A model generated the notes under the pieces. It worked only from the letters and a program-made list of their open reading frames with translations, had not been told where the DNA came from and searched no databases. Source: Triticum aestivum (lineage: Eukaryota; Streptophyta; Magnoliopsida; Poales; Poaceae). Taken from it: a DNA stretch of 64,000 nucleotides. Made by a program: the position numbers and the translations under genes. The stretch lies in assembly GCF_018294505.1 (NCBI RefSeq), contig NC_057807.1:142962461-143026460 (forward strand). The letters are read 5' to 3'. Positions within the stretch are counted from its first letter, which is position 1. Each line of letters starts with the position of its first letter. Below, piece after piece: positions 34,019-46,728 of the stretch.

Positions 34019-36762
34019 TGTAACATCCCAAATTTTCAATTTGGAATGTTATACACTAGATCATCAATGCACATCATATTTTGTTGCTTTTGGTTTGATC
34101 CTAGAAATTCTACACAACTCAAGGGTCCTCAGACAGAATTGGGGATTTCGTTATGTTCATATTTGGGTTTTCTAAAATTTTGAAAATAGGATCATTTGAT
34201 TTTATTTATTTTATCTTCAATTATTTCTACTAAAAATATGAGAGAGGGAATAAAATGACTTTCCCAAAATAAAGAAATATTGAGGATTTAATAAAAAAAT
34301 CAAATAAGTTTTATTTTGGAGTTTTTGCTATTTTATTTGAATTTAGGAAAAATTGCACGTTTTTCAAAACTGCATTTTTAGGGCCAAGAAAATGTTCATC
34401 TTGTTCTAAATATTTTATTTAGACGACAGAAATTTGTTTTGGCATTTTTAGATTTTTATTTATTTTTCTAGGATTTTTTTTGTTTGGCGGAATTGTTTAA
34501 AAAAAAAATCCCACGCCCGACTAGGCCAAAGGCCCAGCCAGGCCAGGCCGGCCCGCGCCGCCGCCGCCTCCCCGCGCCGCGCCGCCACCGACCGGACATG
34601 GAGTCCGAGCCGGACTCCTCTGCCCCCGCCGCCATGCCCCCTCCCCCAGGCAGCCCCCTCTTAAATACCCCGCCGCCACCACCCCACCCCCACCAGCCGC
34701 CCCGCAGCAGCAGCAGCCGCAGCGGCCGCCGCTAGCGCCACCACCAGGAGCCGCTGTTGCCGCTAGCGCCGCCACCAGGAGCCGCCGCCGCCGCCGCAGC
34801 TCTGCCACCCACGCCGTCCCGCCGGAGCCCCGCCGAAGCCCGCCGGAGCCGAGCCGGGGGTAACCGCCACCTCCGCCGTGGTCTGTTTTTTTTTAAAAAA
34901 CCGATCCAGTTTTTCCTTAGAAACCCTAGATTCATTTTTTTAGATCGATTTTATTGTTTTTCTTCCGGTCTATTTATTTAGCGAGCGTTTGCCCGTTCAT
35001 TCGTTTTAACAGACGAGTTCACTGTTTAGTCCCAGTTAAAAAATGTTTGTTCGTTAATCTGTTCGTCAGTTTTTCTTTTTCTCGGATTTTCCGCGGTTAT
35101 TTCTGATCGCGATTTCTGATCCGATTTTCATTCTAGTATAACTTTTCGCTCATTTATCGAAATCAGGCGATTCAAGCGCCTAGAGTTTCGTCTCGAAACC
35201 CTCTTTCCGTTTAACCAACTCAAACAAGTTTTTGCTTCCGTAAAATTTGACTTAGGTCCAGATTAGTAAATGAAGCTTGTTTCTTTCGCCGTTTGACTTT
35301 TGTTGCTTCGTTTGGTTTGATTCTTTTTGCAAACCGGAGTTCTTAATTTGAACTTTCTGGTTAATTCTCTTATTCGAGTTTTACCTGTGCATTAGATGAG
35401 TACTTATTGTATGCTTGTTTGTTTGCGATAGAGTACCCGGAGTGCGCCGCTTGCTACTTTGAGTCTCTAGGTTTCACGGATCATCAGCAAGGCAAGTAAC
35501 ACTTTGATCATACCTCTTTACTACCCAGTTTTAGTGCATGAGATCAATCCTCAAACAATTGCATGATTAGGGTCTGATAAATATGTGGGTTTGTGAAGTA
35601 GATTGAGGTAGTACCTATTACCTGTTTGATTATCAAACCCTTAGGAGTTACCTCTACGTTTGTTTATTATGCCATGCTATGCTAGTAGACGTGGATTGGG
35701 TGAGTGTATCAATGACAAATGTGAGATTTGTTAATTAATGGCTTATTTAAGGTGGTAACTTTAATAGACATCTGGGTGGATTGAGGCACCTGGGTATTCC
35801 AGCGATTGCTAGTTTTTCTTTATGGACAACCACCCAGGATCAAAGGGATCATGAGATTATTCATGCTAGAAACTTCCGTGTGCAGCCACAAGCTACTATG
35901 GGCTCTAGCATAGTTGATTAAGTCGTGCGAACTCTTACAGTGGTAGACTAGCAGATGTAGGGGAAAGTAGGTGTAACGGTCTACCCATCGTAAGGTGCTA
36001 GCGCTTCTGAAAGACTATGTCTCGGCCATCCATTTCTCAAACACCATGTAGTGCGAGAATCCCAACGGAGGAGATCGAGTCTTGTGGGGAAAAGTGCGCA
36101 AACCTCAGCAGAGTGTATAAACTAATCATGGTTAGCCGTATCCCCGGTTATGGACATCTTGAGTATCTAGTACTAGGATTATCATGTGAATCTCGTCATG
36201 TTACTTTAATTAATATTGTTGAGTTTAATGATGATGCTTAATTGGGATTGAGAGGGTGTCTGCACTGTCAATGTTTAACAACCACCATGATAGTTAAATA
36301 AAATTTATTCCTTTGTAGTAGGGAAAAATTGGCTTTACGAAAAACTGTAACCATAGAGCTTTTCCACCAGCCAAATATGCATGTAGTATAGCTTATTCTT
36401 CCATTACTCTCTATGTGTTACATTGCCAGCATATTCCATGTGCTGACCCGTTTTCGGGCTGCAACGTTCATGTTGCAGACTTTTCGGACGACGAGTAAGG
36501 TGCCTTTAGGTTGTGGTTCTATACTCAGTGATGCCGTTGGAGTTGATGGACTCACTTATCTTCCAAGCCTTCCGCTGTTTTCGTTATTAGATGGCCTTAA
36601 GCCATATTTATTGTAATAAGTTCTCTTTTGAGACATTCAATGTAATAAGTGTGTGATTGCTACTCTGTTATAAATCCTTCAGGTATTGTGCGTGTCAGCA
36701 TTACTGATCCAGGGATGACACTAAAGCACAGAGATCGGACTGTTTGAGGTCTGGTCGCTACA
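34019..36762 (+). repeat. 5' LTR of the chromovirus (2,744 bp)
   Basis: It begins tgtaacatcccaaattttca and ends ctggtcgctaca. A GC-rich segment (about 34,505-34,870) precedes an a/t-rich region. Compared with the 3' LTR it has extra gccgcc-type repeats in the GC-rich part, which explains most of the 70-bp length difference. Open frames in the GC-rich part run on several strands at once and are not genes. Confidence 0.95.
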
Positions 36763-36765
36763 AGA

Positions 36766-36778
36766 TGGTATTAGAGCA
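36766..36778 (+). other. Primer-binding site, initiator tRNA-Met type
   Basis: The sequence tggtattagagca lies 3 bp after the 5' LTR. The usual plant site is tggtatcagagc, complementary to the 3' end of initiator tRNA-Met. Here one c is t, a change of the same kind as the other C-to-T changes in this element. Confidence 0.85.
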
Positions 36779-36873
36779 CACGCTGATTGTAGGACACGGC
36801 CACTAAGCTAAAAGCCCTAGATCACTACTCACTCTTCTCATTTCTGACTCCTCATCTTTTCTACTCTTTTAGG

Positions 36874-37608
36874 ATGGCGGATGCAAGGAACAAGTTCATG
36901 CAACTGGATGAAGATACACCCTTTGGACGACACCTGAAGGAAGTCACTAGATACCTGAACATCGGAGTACCAAGCTTCACCGGAACCTACAAGGCCACTT
37001 TACCTGAAGAGGAGTGCTGGATGATTCAAGTCCAAGTTCCAGGAAGAACGTTCATGCCCGTCACTGAACCCATAGAATTTTCCTTTGATGCACCAACCTG
37101 GAGTCTAGGAAAGAGCATGGCAGCCCACATCACTATGGGACGCATTGGAGAAGTTTACCACAAGGATCTCAAGGATACTATCTACTAGATTTGTGGGCGC
37201 TGTGATGAGCAATGAGAGATGATCAGCACCAGGAAGGATAGATCAATTGCAGCTTTCATCCAGGAGTTAAACCAGCACATTCGACGCCAGGAGAACCAGA
37301 TGTGCACAGGCATGTTAGATCTGAAGAAAGTCATGATCAAGATCACGGAGTTGGAGGAAGAACTCAAGTCTACACGCGATGGATGTGAGGAGGAAATAGC
37401 AACACTCGTGGAGAAGAACGATGATCTGAAGAAGAAGCTAAAAGTGTTCATGGGATTTCCCGCAACTGGAGGAGAAGAGGATTGCACTTGTCCAGAGAAC
37501 TACATCATCATCGACGACACCGACTCGGACCCGGACGATAGCGATGATGACTATGTTGATGAAGCTGGAGCAGATATCATGAAGTCTTCATTGGAGCAGT
37601 TTTTCTAG
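36874..37608 (+). pseudogene. Extra ORF between 5' LTR and gag, split by two stops
   Basis: A frame starts at the ATG at 36,874 (MADARNKFMQLDEDTPFGRH) and ends at 37,608. It has TAG at 37,186 and TGA at 37,213 in the same frame; 245 codons in total. The N-terminal half contains IGVPSFTGTYKATLPEEECW and FSFDAPTWSLGKSMAAHITM, a compact-looking domain. The C-terminal half is a likely coiled coil (LDLKKVMIKITELEEELKST) followed by a very acidic segment (DDTDSDPDDSDDD). The length, domain-like composition and single frame argue that this was a real protein of the element and not leader noise. I do not know its function: it is not gag, since the zinc knuckle and gag homology lie downstream. The stops fit CAG-to-TAG and TGG-to-TGA decay. 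Confidence 0.6.
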
Positions 37609-37807
37609 TCGACCACCATAACAGTAGTAGTATTCCCCCATGTATCTAGTATAGTCCGAGCACTTTTGTAATGATAGTTAGACCGTTGTATGCTCTTGTT
37701 TGATTGAATGAAGTGATTTTGTTTGCGTTTGCCTCATGTGCATATGGGTAGTGTTTTCCCCCTAGACCTCACTCTATTCTAGATTCTCATCTTTTCTAAA
37801 CCCTCAG

Positions 37808-40800
37808 ATGCCTCCGAGACGTGACAATGGATTTGCTTTCCCACTGGAGCTCACTCAGTTGATCCAGCAGCAGAATGCGTTGATGCAATTGCTAGGCCAG
37901 AATCAGAATCAGGGGAACAACAACAACAACAACAACAACAACAACCCACCGCCACCACCTGTTGATCACTTAACCCGTTTTCTTAGGCTGAATCCGCCGG
38001 TGTTCTCCAGTAGCACTGAGTCGATTGTTGCAGATGATTGGCTCCACAAGACAGCAAGGGAGTTGACCACTACAGGACGCACAGATGCGGAGAGGGTGCG
38101 TTTTGCCGCACATCAGCTTGAAGGACCCGCAACATCATGGTGGAAGAATTTCACAGCCACTTATCCTATCGACACTGTCACATGGGACCAGTTTCAGCAG
38201 GCTTTCCGTACTGCCCATGTTTCAGCAGGAGCTATGGCCATGAAGAAGCGTGAGTTTCGCAACTCGCGCCAAGGAGGATGGACTGTTGGCCAGTATGTGG
38301 ATGACTTTAGTAAGCTAGCACGTTATGCCCTAGATGACGTTGCTACGGATGCAGCTAAGCAGGAGAAGTTTCTGGAAGGGTTGAATGATGAGCTGAGCAT
38401 GCAGTTGATGGTAGCAACTTTCAACAACTACCAGGAGTTGGTAGATAGAGATCTCATGATTGAAGGGAAGCAGCAGCAGATTGAAAACTGCAAGAGGAAG
38501 TATGGACAAGGGAAGTACAATTCGGGAGCTCAGTAGAAGCCACATTTTACCCCGAAGTCGGGAGGACATTTTCAGCATACCCATGGAGGAGGTAGCTCGC
38601 ACAATCATAATGGCTCCAAGAATGGTAACGGGAATAGAGGAAGCAACGGACAGAACTATACCAACCCGTCAACCCCAGCCAAGAGAGACCTGAGCCAAGT
38701 CACTTGCTTTAAGTGTCAGAAGACTGGACATTATGCCAATGAATGTCCTGAAGCCCAGAATGGAAATGGCAATGGACGCTTTGGGAAGAAGCCGAACCCT
38801 TTCAACAGGGGACATGTGAACCACGTTAACATGGAGGAGGTTGAAGCCCAGCCAGATGCAGTAATAGGTAAGTTTTTGGTTAAGTCATTTACTGCAATCG
38901 TTCTTTTTGATACTGGCGCATCACATTCATACATATCAAGGGGATTTGTGGATAAGTATAAACTGCCCACCAAAGTTCTTAGAACACCTATGTTAGTAAG
39001 CTCACCAGGAGCGGAGTATATGGCCAGTCGAGGATGTTTTCAAGTGCCATTGAGTATAGGTAGGCATGTTTTTCCCTCGGATTTAATCATTTTGGAATCA
39101 CAAGGTTTGGATGTAATTCTGGGTATGGATTGGCTATCGATGTATGGAGGAAACATCGATTGCGGCAATAAGTCGATTTTGCTTACCACCCCAGAAGGGA
39201 GAAGGATCAAGTATGTATCACGGCATGAGCCGAAGAGGACACAAGTAAATTCCTTATCAGGAGTTGTGCAAGAGGAAGTACCAGGGGTGAAGGATTTCCC
39301 TGATGTATTTCCCGAAGAGTTGCCAGGCATGCCACCGGATAGAGACATTGAGTTTTTGATTGGGCTTTTGCCAGGCACAGGGCCAATATCTAAGAGACCA
39401 TACAGGATGCCGGCAAAAGATTTGGAGGAGATTAAGAAGCAGATTAAGGAGTTACTAGATAAAGGCTATATTCGCCCAAGTTCTTCGCCTTGGGGATCGC
39501 CAGTACTTCTAGTGGAGAAGAAGGGCGGATCATTGAGGGTGGTTGTTGATTATCGAGGATTGAATGCAGTAACAATCAAGAACAAGTACCCACTGCCGAT
39601 GATCAATGATCTGTTTGACCGATTGCAAGGAGCTAAGGTATTTTCCAAGATCGATTTGCGATCAGGATACTATTAGTTGAAGATTTGAGAGCAGGATATA
39701 CCCAAGACGGCTTTTACCACAAGGTACGGGCTGTACGAGTATACCGTTATGTCATTTGGGCTGACTAACACACCTGCCTATTTCATGAACATGATGAACA
39801 AGGTATTTATGGAGTTTCTGAATAAGTTTGTCGTGGTGTTCATTGATGATATTTTGGTCTACTCAAAGAATGAAAAAGAGCATGAGGAGCATTTGCGTTT
39901 GGTACTGGAGAAGCTCAGAGAACATCAGTTATATGCCAAGTTCAGCAAATGTGAGTTTTGGTTGAAGGAAGTTGGATTTCTCGGACATGTTATATCCGGA
40001 GAAGGAATATCAATAGACCCCACCAAGGTTGTCACTGTGACAAATTGGGTAGCACCAACGACAGTTGGAGAGATCCGGAGTTTTCTTGGACTGGCAGGAT
40101 ACTACCGGAGATTCATTGAGAATTTCTCGAAGATTGTGAAGCCCATGGCGGAGTTGTTAAAGAAGGATACCAAGTTCAAATGGACTGAGGAATGTGAGGC
40201 CACTTTCCAGGAGTTGAAGAAACATTTGGTTACATCGCTAGTGTTGATTTTTCCAGATCAGAGCAAGGATTATGAGGTGTATTGCGACGCTTCACGTCGA
40301 GGACTTGGAGCAGTGCTTATGCAGGAGGGAAGAGGTGTCTCATATGCTTCACGACAGCTTAAGCCCCATGAGTTGAATTATGCTACACATGATTTGGAGT
40401 TAGCAGCCGTAGTGCATGCATTGAAGACCTAGAGACATTTTCTAATCGGAAATCATTGTGAAGTGTACACGGATCACAAGAGTTTGAAGTACATTTTCAC
40501 GCAGAAGGATCTGAATCTCAGGCAAAGGAGATGGTTGGAGCTCATCAAGGATTATGATATGAGAATGCATTATCATCCCGGAAAGGCTAACGTAGTAGCC
40601 GATGCGTTGAGCCGTAAGAGCCATGTAAACACACTCATGACCGGAGAATTACCAAAGGAGTTAGTCGAGGATCTTCGTGATCTATGTTTGGAGATAGTTC
40701 CGAGAGGCTATGTAGCAGCATTGGAGATTCAGTCTACTTTGATGGATAAGATCAGAGAAGCTCAGAAGGCCAACAAGGAGATTGCCTCAATAAAGGGGAA

Positions 40801-42213
40801 GATGAGCAAAGGAAAAGCTAAAGGATTTCGTGAGGATGAGAACGATACCTTATGGTTGAGGACCGCGTTTATGTGCCTAATGATCCGGAGATCAGGAAGT
40901 TGATTCTGCAAGAGGCCCATGGTTCACCATACTCGATTCACCCAGGAAATACCAAGATGTATTTGGATTTGAAGGATACTTTCTGGTGGACCGAAATGAA
41001 GAAGGATATTGCGGAGTATGTAGCAGTATGTGATGTCTATCAGAGAGTGAAGGCAGAACATCAAAAGCCAGCAGGATTGTTATAGCCATTACCAATACCT
41101 GAATGGAAGTGGGATAAGTTAGGCATGGATTTTATCACGGGATTGCCCAGGACTCGTTCAGGCTATGACTCGATTTGGGTTGTAGTCGATCGTTTGATGA
41201 AGGTAGCTCATTTCATCCCAGTGAAGACCACTTACACCAGTGCTAAGTTGGCAAAGATATACATGACCAGAATAGTATGTCTGCATGGAGTTCCGAGGAG
41301 CATTATATCAAATAGAGGAACCCAGTTTACCTCAAAGTTCTGGAATCAGTTGGACAAAACTTTGGGTACCAGGCTAGAATTCAGTACAACTTTTCACCCG
41401 CAGATAGATGGACAGACCGAGAGAGTCAATCAGATTTTGGAGGATATGCTGAGAGCTTGTGCGCTAGATTATGGATCTAGTTGGGACGACAATTTGCCAT
41501 ATGCAGAGTTCTCTTACAACAACAGTTATCAATCTAGTTTGAAGATGGCCCCTTTTGAAGCCTTGTGCGGGAGAAGGTGCAGGACCCCGTTATCATGGGA
41601 TGAAGTTGGAGACCGCCAGTTGTTTGGACCGGATTCGATTAAGGAGTCCGAACATAAGATGAAGTTGATTCGTGATAGGCTCAAGGTAGCCCAGTCCAGG
41701 CAAAAGAGTTATGCAGATTCAAAACGCAAGGAGACAGTTTATGAAGTCGGAGACATAGTTTATCTTTGAGTATCTCCACTTCGAGGAGTTAAGCGCTTTG
41801 GAGTTAAGGGAAAATTAGCGCCACGTTTTGTGGGACCATACAAAGTTTTGGAACGTATGGGAGAAGTTGCCTACAAGTTGGAGTTGTCCGAAGGATTGTC
41901 AGGAGTTCACGATGTGTTCCACGTTTCCCAGTTGAAGAAGTGCCACACGGAGATGGCTGATATACCGCTGAGAGATACAGTGCCGCTAGAAGCGATTCAG
42001 TTGGACAGTGATTTGACATATGAGGAGAAACCAGTTAAGATTCTTGAGTATGCTAGCCGAGTCACCCGAAGCAAGGTTATCAAGTTTTGCAAAGTTCAGT
42101 GGAGCCACCACACCGAGGATGATGCCACCTGGGAGCGAGAGGAAGATCTGCTGAAAGACCACCCTCACCTATTTTCTAGCCAACCCGAATCTCGAGGGCG
42201 AGATTCATCTTAA
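37808..42213 (+). pseudogene. Chromovirus gag-pol polyprotein, inactivated
   Basis: The frame starts MPPRRDNGFAFPLELTQLIQ, with an Asn run from an aac repeat and a gag core (WLHKTARELTTTGR ... HQLEGPATSWW). The zinc knuckle [14 protein letters not shown] is at about 38,705-38,746. Protease has [12 protein letters not shown] (about 38,900). Reverse transcriptase has [13 protein letters not shown] (about 39,830). RNase H has [12 protein letters not shown] (about 40,280). An integrase follows, and a chromodomain ends the protein (VTRSKVIKFCKVQWSHHTED; about 42,060). The frame is interrupted by TAG at 38,534, 39,674, 40,430 and 41,083, TGA at 39,686 and 41,767, and a 1-base frameshift near 40,850. 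In the integrase the conserved DRG of the catalytic triad reads NRG (codon 41,311), and the last zinc Cys reads Tyr (codon 41,038). The copy cannot make active enzymes. Confidence 0.92.
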
Positions 42214-42223
42214 GGGGGGTAAG
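42212..42223 (+). other. Polypurine tract of the chromovirus
   Basis: The sequence aaggggggtaag lies directly before the 3' LTR, which begins at 42,226. In this element class it primes plus-strand DNA synthesis. Confidence 0.8.
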
Positions 42224-42225
42224 TT

Positions 42226-44899
42226 TGTAACATCCCAAATTTTCAATTTGGAATGTTATACACTAGATCATCAATGCATAGCATATTTTGTTGCTTTTGG
42301 TTTGATCCTAGAAATTCTACGCAACTCAAGGACCCTCAGAGAGAGTTGGGGATTTCGTCATGTTCATATTTGGGTTTTCTCAAATTTTGAAAACAGGATC
42401 ATTTGATTTTGTTTATTTTATCTTCAATTATTTCTACTAAAAATATGAGAGAGGGAATAAAATGACTTTCACAAAATAAAGAAATATTGAGGATTTAATA
42501 AAAAATAAAATAAGTTTTATTTTGGAGTTTTTGCTATTTTATTTGAATTTAGGAAAAATTGCACGTTTTTCAAAACTTCATTTTTAGGGCCAAGAAAATG
42601 TTCATCTTGTTCTAAATATTTTATTTAGACGGAGAAAATTTGTTTTGGCATTTTTAGTTTTTTATTTATTTTTCTAGGATTTGTTTTTTGTTCGGCGGAA
42701 TTGTTATAAAAGAAAAAAATCCCGCGCCCGACTGGGCCGAAGGCCCAGCCAGGCCAGGCCGGCCCACGGGGCCGGACATGGAGTCCGAGCCGGACTCCTA
42801 TGCCCCCGCCGCCTTGCCCCCTCCCCCAAGCAACCCCCCTCTTAAATTCCCCACCGCCACCACCCCACCCCGCCACCCGCCGCCCTGCAAGAGCAGCAGC
42901 CGCAGCCGCCGTCGCCGAGCCGCCGCCGCCGTCTTTTGCCGCCGCCGCCACAGCCCCGCCTCCCGCGCCGTCCCGCCGCAGCCCGCTGGAGCCGAGCCGG
43001 AGGTAACCACTGGCGCCGCCGTGGTCCGGTTTAAAAAAAAACGATTCGGTTTTTCCTTAGAAACCCTAGATTCGTTTTTTAGATCGGTTTTATTGTTTTT
43101 CTTCCGGTCTATTTATTTAGCGAGCGTTCGCCCATTCGTTCGTTTTAACAGACCAGTTCACTATTTAGTCCCAGTTAACAAACGTTTGTTTGTTAATCTG
43201 TTCGTCAGTTTTTCTTTTTCTCGGATTTTCCGCGGTTATTTCTGATCGCGATTTCTGATCCGATTTTCGTTCTAGTATAAATTTTCGCTCGTTCAACAGA
43301 ATCAGGCGATTCAAGCGCCTAGAGTTTCGTCTCGAAACCCTCTTTCCGTTTAACCAACTCAAACAAGTTTTTGCTTCTGTAAAATTTGACTTAGGTACAG
43401 ATTAGTAAACGAAGCTTGTTTCTTTCGCCGTTTACTTTCGTTGCTTCGTTTGGCTTGATTCTTTTTGCAAACCGGAGTTCTTAAGTTGAACTTTCTGGTT
43501 AGTTCTCTTATTCGAGTTTTACCTGTGCATTAGATGAGTACTTATTGTATGCTTGTTTGTTTGCTATAGAGTACCCGGAGTGCGCCGCTTGCTACTTTGA
43601 ATCTCTAGGTTTCACGGATCATCAGCAAGGCAAGTAAGACTTTGATCATACCTCTTTACTACCCAGTTTTATTGCATTAGATCAATCCTCAAACAATTGC
43701 ATGATTAGGATCTGATTAATATGTGGGTTTTGGGAAGTAGAATGAGGTAGTACCTATTACCTGTTTTATTATCAAACCCTTGGGAGTTATTTCTACGTTT
43801 GCTTATTATGCCATGTTATGCTAGTAGACGTGGATTGGGTGAGTGTATCCATGACAGATGTGAGATTTGTTAATTAATGGTTTATTTAAGGTGGCAACTG
43901 TAATACACATCTGGGTGGATTGAGGCTCCCGGGTATTCCAGCGATTGCCTGTTTTTCTTTATGAACCGCCACCCAGGCTCAAAGGGATCATGAGATTATT
44001 CATGCTAGAAACTTCCGTGTGCAGCCACAAGCTACTATGGGCTCTAGCATATTTGATTAAGTCATGCGAACTCTTACAGTGGTAGACTAGCAGATGTGGG
44101 AAAGTAGGTGTAACGGTCTACCCATCGTAAGGTGCTAGCGCTTCTGAAAGACTATGTCTCGATCATCCATTTCTCAAATACCATATAGTGCGAGAATCCC
44201 AACGGAGGAGATCGAGTCTTGTGGGGAAAAGTGCGCAAACCTCTGCAGAGTGTATAAACTAATCATGGTCAGCCGTGTCCCTGGTTATGGACATCTTGAG
44301 TATCTAGTACTTGGATTATCATGTGAATCTCATCATGTTACTTTAATTAATATTGTTGGGTTTGATGATGATGCTTAATTGGGATTGAGAGGGTGTCTAC
44401 ACTCTCAATGTTTAACAACCACCATGATAGTTAAATAAAATTTATTCCTTTGCAGTAGGGAAAATTTGGCTTTATGCAAAACTGTAACCATAGAGCTTTT
44501 CCACCAGCCAAATATGCATGTAGTATAGCTTATTCTTCCATTACTCTCAATGTGTTACATTGCCAGCATATTCCATGTGCTGACCCGTTTTCAGGCTGCA
44601 ACGTTCATGTTGCAGACTTTTCAGATGACGAGTAAGGTGCCTTTAGGTCGTGGTTCTATACTCAGTGATGCCGTTGGAGTTGATGGACTCACTTATCTTC
44701 CAAGCCTTCCGCTGTTATCGTTATTAGATGGCCTTAAACCATATTTATTGTAATAAATTCTCTTTTGAGACATTCGATGTAATAAGTGTGTGATTGCTAC
44801 TCTGTTATAAATCCTTTAGGTACTGTGCGTGTCAGCATTACTGATCCAGGGATGACACTAAAGCACAGAGATCGGACTGTTTGAGGTCTGGTCGCTACA
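42226..44899 (+). repeat. 3' LTR of the chromovirus (2,674 bp)
   Basis: It starts tgtaacatcccaaattttca, ends ctggtcgctaca and is followed by the target duplication ctaac. It is collinear with the 5' LTR throughout, with scattered substitutions and a shorter GC-rich segment. Confidence 0.95.
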
Positions 44900-44904
44900 C
44901 TAAC

Positions 44905-46728
44905 AAAATAAATTGACGCTCCAAGCAAAACTCATATCATGTGACGAATGAAAACATAGTTCCAAATGAGGTTACCAATAATGTTGGAGACGAAAGAGGG
45001 GATGCCTTCCAGGGCATCCCGAAGCTTAGTTGCTTGGATCTTCCTTGAATATTACCTTGGGGTGCCTTGGTAATACCCAATCTTAGGGTCTTTTCACTCC
45101 TTATTCTCCTCATATCGATATATCACCCAAAACTTGAAAACTTCAATCACACAAAACTTAACGGAACTTCGTGAGATAGGTTAGTATGATAAAGAGCAAA
45201 CCATTTCACTTTTGGTACTTTAAAAGACAAGATTCATAATTGTTTACACACAATGCCTACTTTGGCATATCATTTCCACAATTTATATTGATCAATATAA
45301 GCCATAGAAACTTGGGAACAAGCAAACTATGCATTGAAAACAGAATCTGTCAAAAACAGAACAATCTGTAGTAATCTGTACTCAAACCATACTTTTGCTA
45401 TTCCAAAACTTATGAAACAATTATTACCACGTGGGAAATTTGTATATTAATCTTCTGCAAGAAGAATCAACCCAAAATCACCCTTCTGTTAAAAACTAGA
45501 GCTATTTTCGTGAGCGCAAGAGTTTCTGTTTTTCAGCAAGATCAAATCAACTATCACCCAACATGATATCAAAGGCTTTACTTGGAACTTTATTGAAAAA
45601 AAGACAATAAAACATGATTACTACAGTAGCCTAATCATGTGAACACACAAAAACAGTAGGGGTAAATGTTGGGTTGTCTCACAACAAGCGCTTTTCTTTA
45701 ACGCCTTTTAAGCTAGGCATGATGATTTCAATGATGCTCGCATAAAAGTTAAAGTTGAAACATAACAAGAGCATCATAAAGAACATGACTAGCACATTTA
45801 AGTCTAACCCACTTCCTATGCATAGGGATTTTGTGAGCAAACAACTAATGGGAACAAGAATCAACTAGCATAGGAAGGCAAAACAAGCATAACTTCAAAA
45901 CTTTGAACACATAGCGAGGAAACTTGATATTATTGCAATTCCTACAAGCATAAGTTCCTCCCTCATAGTAATTTTCAGTAGCATCATGAATGAATTCAAC
46001 AATATAGCCATTACACAAAGCATTATTTTCCAAAAGCAGAGAAATTTTATTACTCTCCACATAAGCAAATTTATTCTCATGAGTAGTAGTGGGAGCAAAC
46101 TCAACAAAATAGCTATCATGGGATTTAAAATTAAAATCATGATGACAAGTTTCATGGTTATCATTACTCTTTATAGCATACATGTCATCACCATAATCAT
46201 CATAGATAGCAACTTTTTTCTCATCATAATCAATTTAAACCTCTTCCGAAATGGTGGATTCATCATTAAATAAAGTCATGACCTCTCCGAATCCAGTTTC
46301 ATCATTATAATATCATAAATAGGTGGCATGCTATCATCATAATAATTTATCTCATCAAAACTTGGGGGAGTGAAAATATCATCTTCATCAAACATAGCAT
46401 CCCCAAGCTTGTAGCTTTGCATATCATTAACATCATGGATATTCAAAGAATTCATACTAACAACATTGCCATCATGCTCATCATTCATGCCAAGCATTTT
46501 ATTAAATTCTTCTTCTACCAATTGAGCACAATCTTCCGAACCATCATTTTCAAGAAAGATATTATAAAGATGATAAATAATATGATGCAACCTCAGTTCC
46601 ATTTTTAATGTATTTTTCTTTGATAAACCAAACTAGTGATAAAACAAGAAACTAAAAGATTCAATTGCAAGATCTAAAGATATACCTTCAAGCACTGACC
46701 TCCCCGGCAAAGGCGCCAAAAAAGAGTT
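44905..46728 (-). mobile_element. Athila-like element: leader with decayed ORF
   Basis: This is internal DNA of the minus-strand element whose LTR is at 46,729-48,420. Reading leftwards, a frame from 46,602 encodes MELRLHHIIYHLYNIFLEND ... SYKLGDAMFDEDDIF and stops at 46,276. Another frame (46,183-45,845) continues in style with YAIKSNDNHETCHHDFN and many Asn/His/Asp. Similar Asn/Asp-rich leader ORFs occur upstream of gag in Athila-type Triticeae elements such as Sabrina and WHAM (from memory). A gcatcccgaagctta phrase at about 45,015 repeats the one near 33,375 with about 754 bp spacing once the chromovirus is removed. Confidence 0.6.
46701..46718 (-). other. Primer-binding site, tRNA-Asp type (minus strand)
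   Basis: On the minus strand the sequence reads TGGCGCCTTTGCCGGGGA, ten bases inside the LTR end. Athila-type elements commonly use tggcgccgttgccgggga, complementary to tRNA-Asp. One base differs here. Confidence 0.8.

Larger units (their letters stand above)
34019..44899 (+). mobile_element. Complete chromovirus-type Gypsy LTR retrotransposon
   Basis: The element is 10,881 bp. Both LTRs start tgtaacatcccaaattttca and end tggtcgctaca, and the target duplication ctaac is perfect (34,014-34,018 and 44,900-44,904). In order it carries a 5' LTR, a primer-binding site for initiator tRNA-Met, an extra ORF, gag with a zinc knuckle, protease, reverse transcriptase, RNase H, an integrase with a C-terminal chromodomain, a polypurine tract and a 3' LTR. 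A chromodomain places it in the chromovirus branch. Long LTRs and the gag type suggest the Tekay/Del clade (inference). It sits inside the leader of an older minus-strand Athila-like element. Many nonsense changes make it non-autonomous. Confidence 0.95.

Noticed and set aside
34484..34981. Open frames of 70-95 codons on both strands in a GC-rich segment, repeated at 42,625-43,245
   Set aside because: They lie inside the two LTRs, overlap on both strands and consist of Pro/Ala/Gly/Arg runs from gcc repeats; they are a composition effect.
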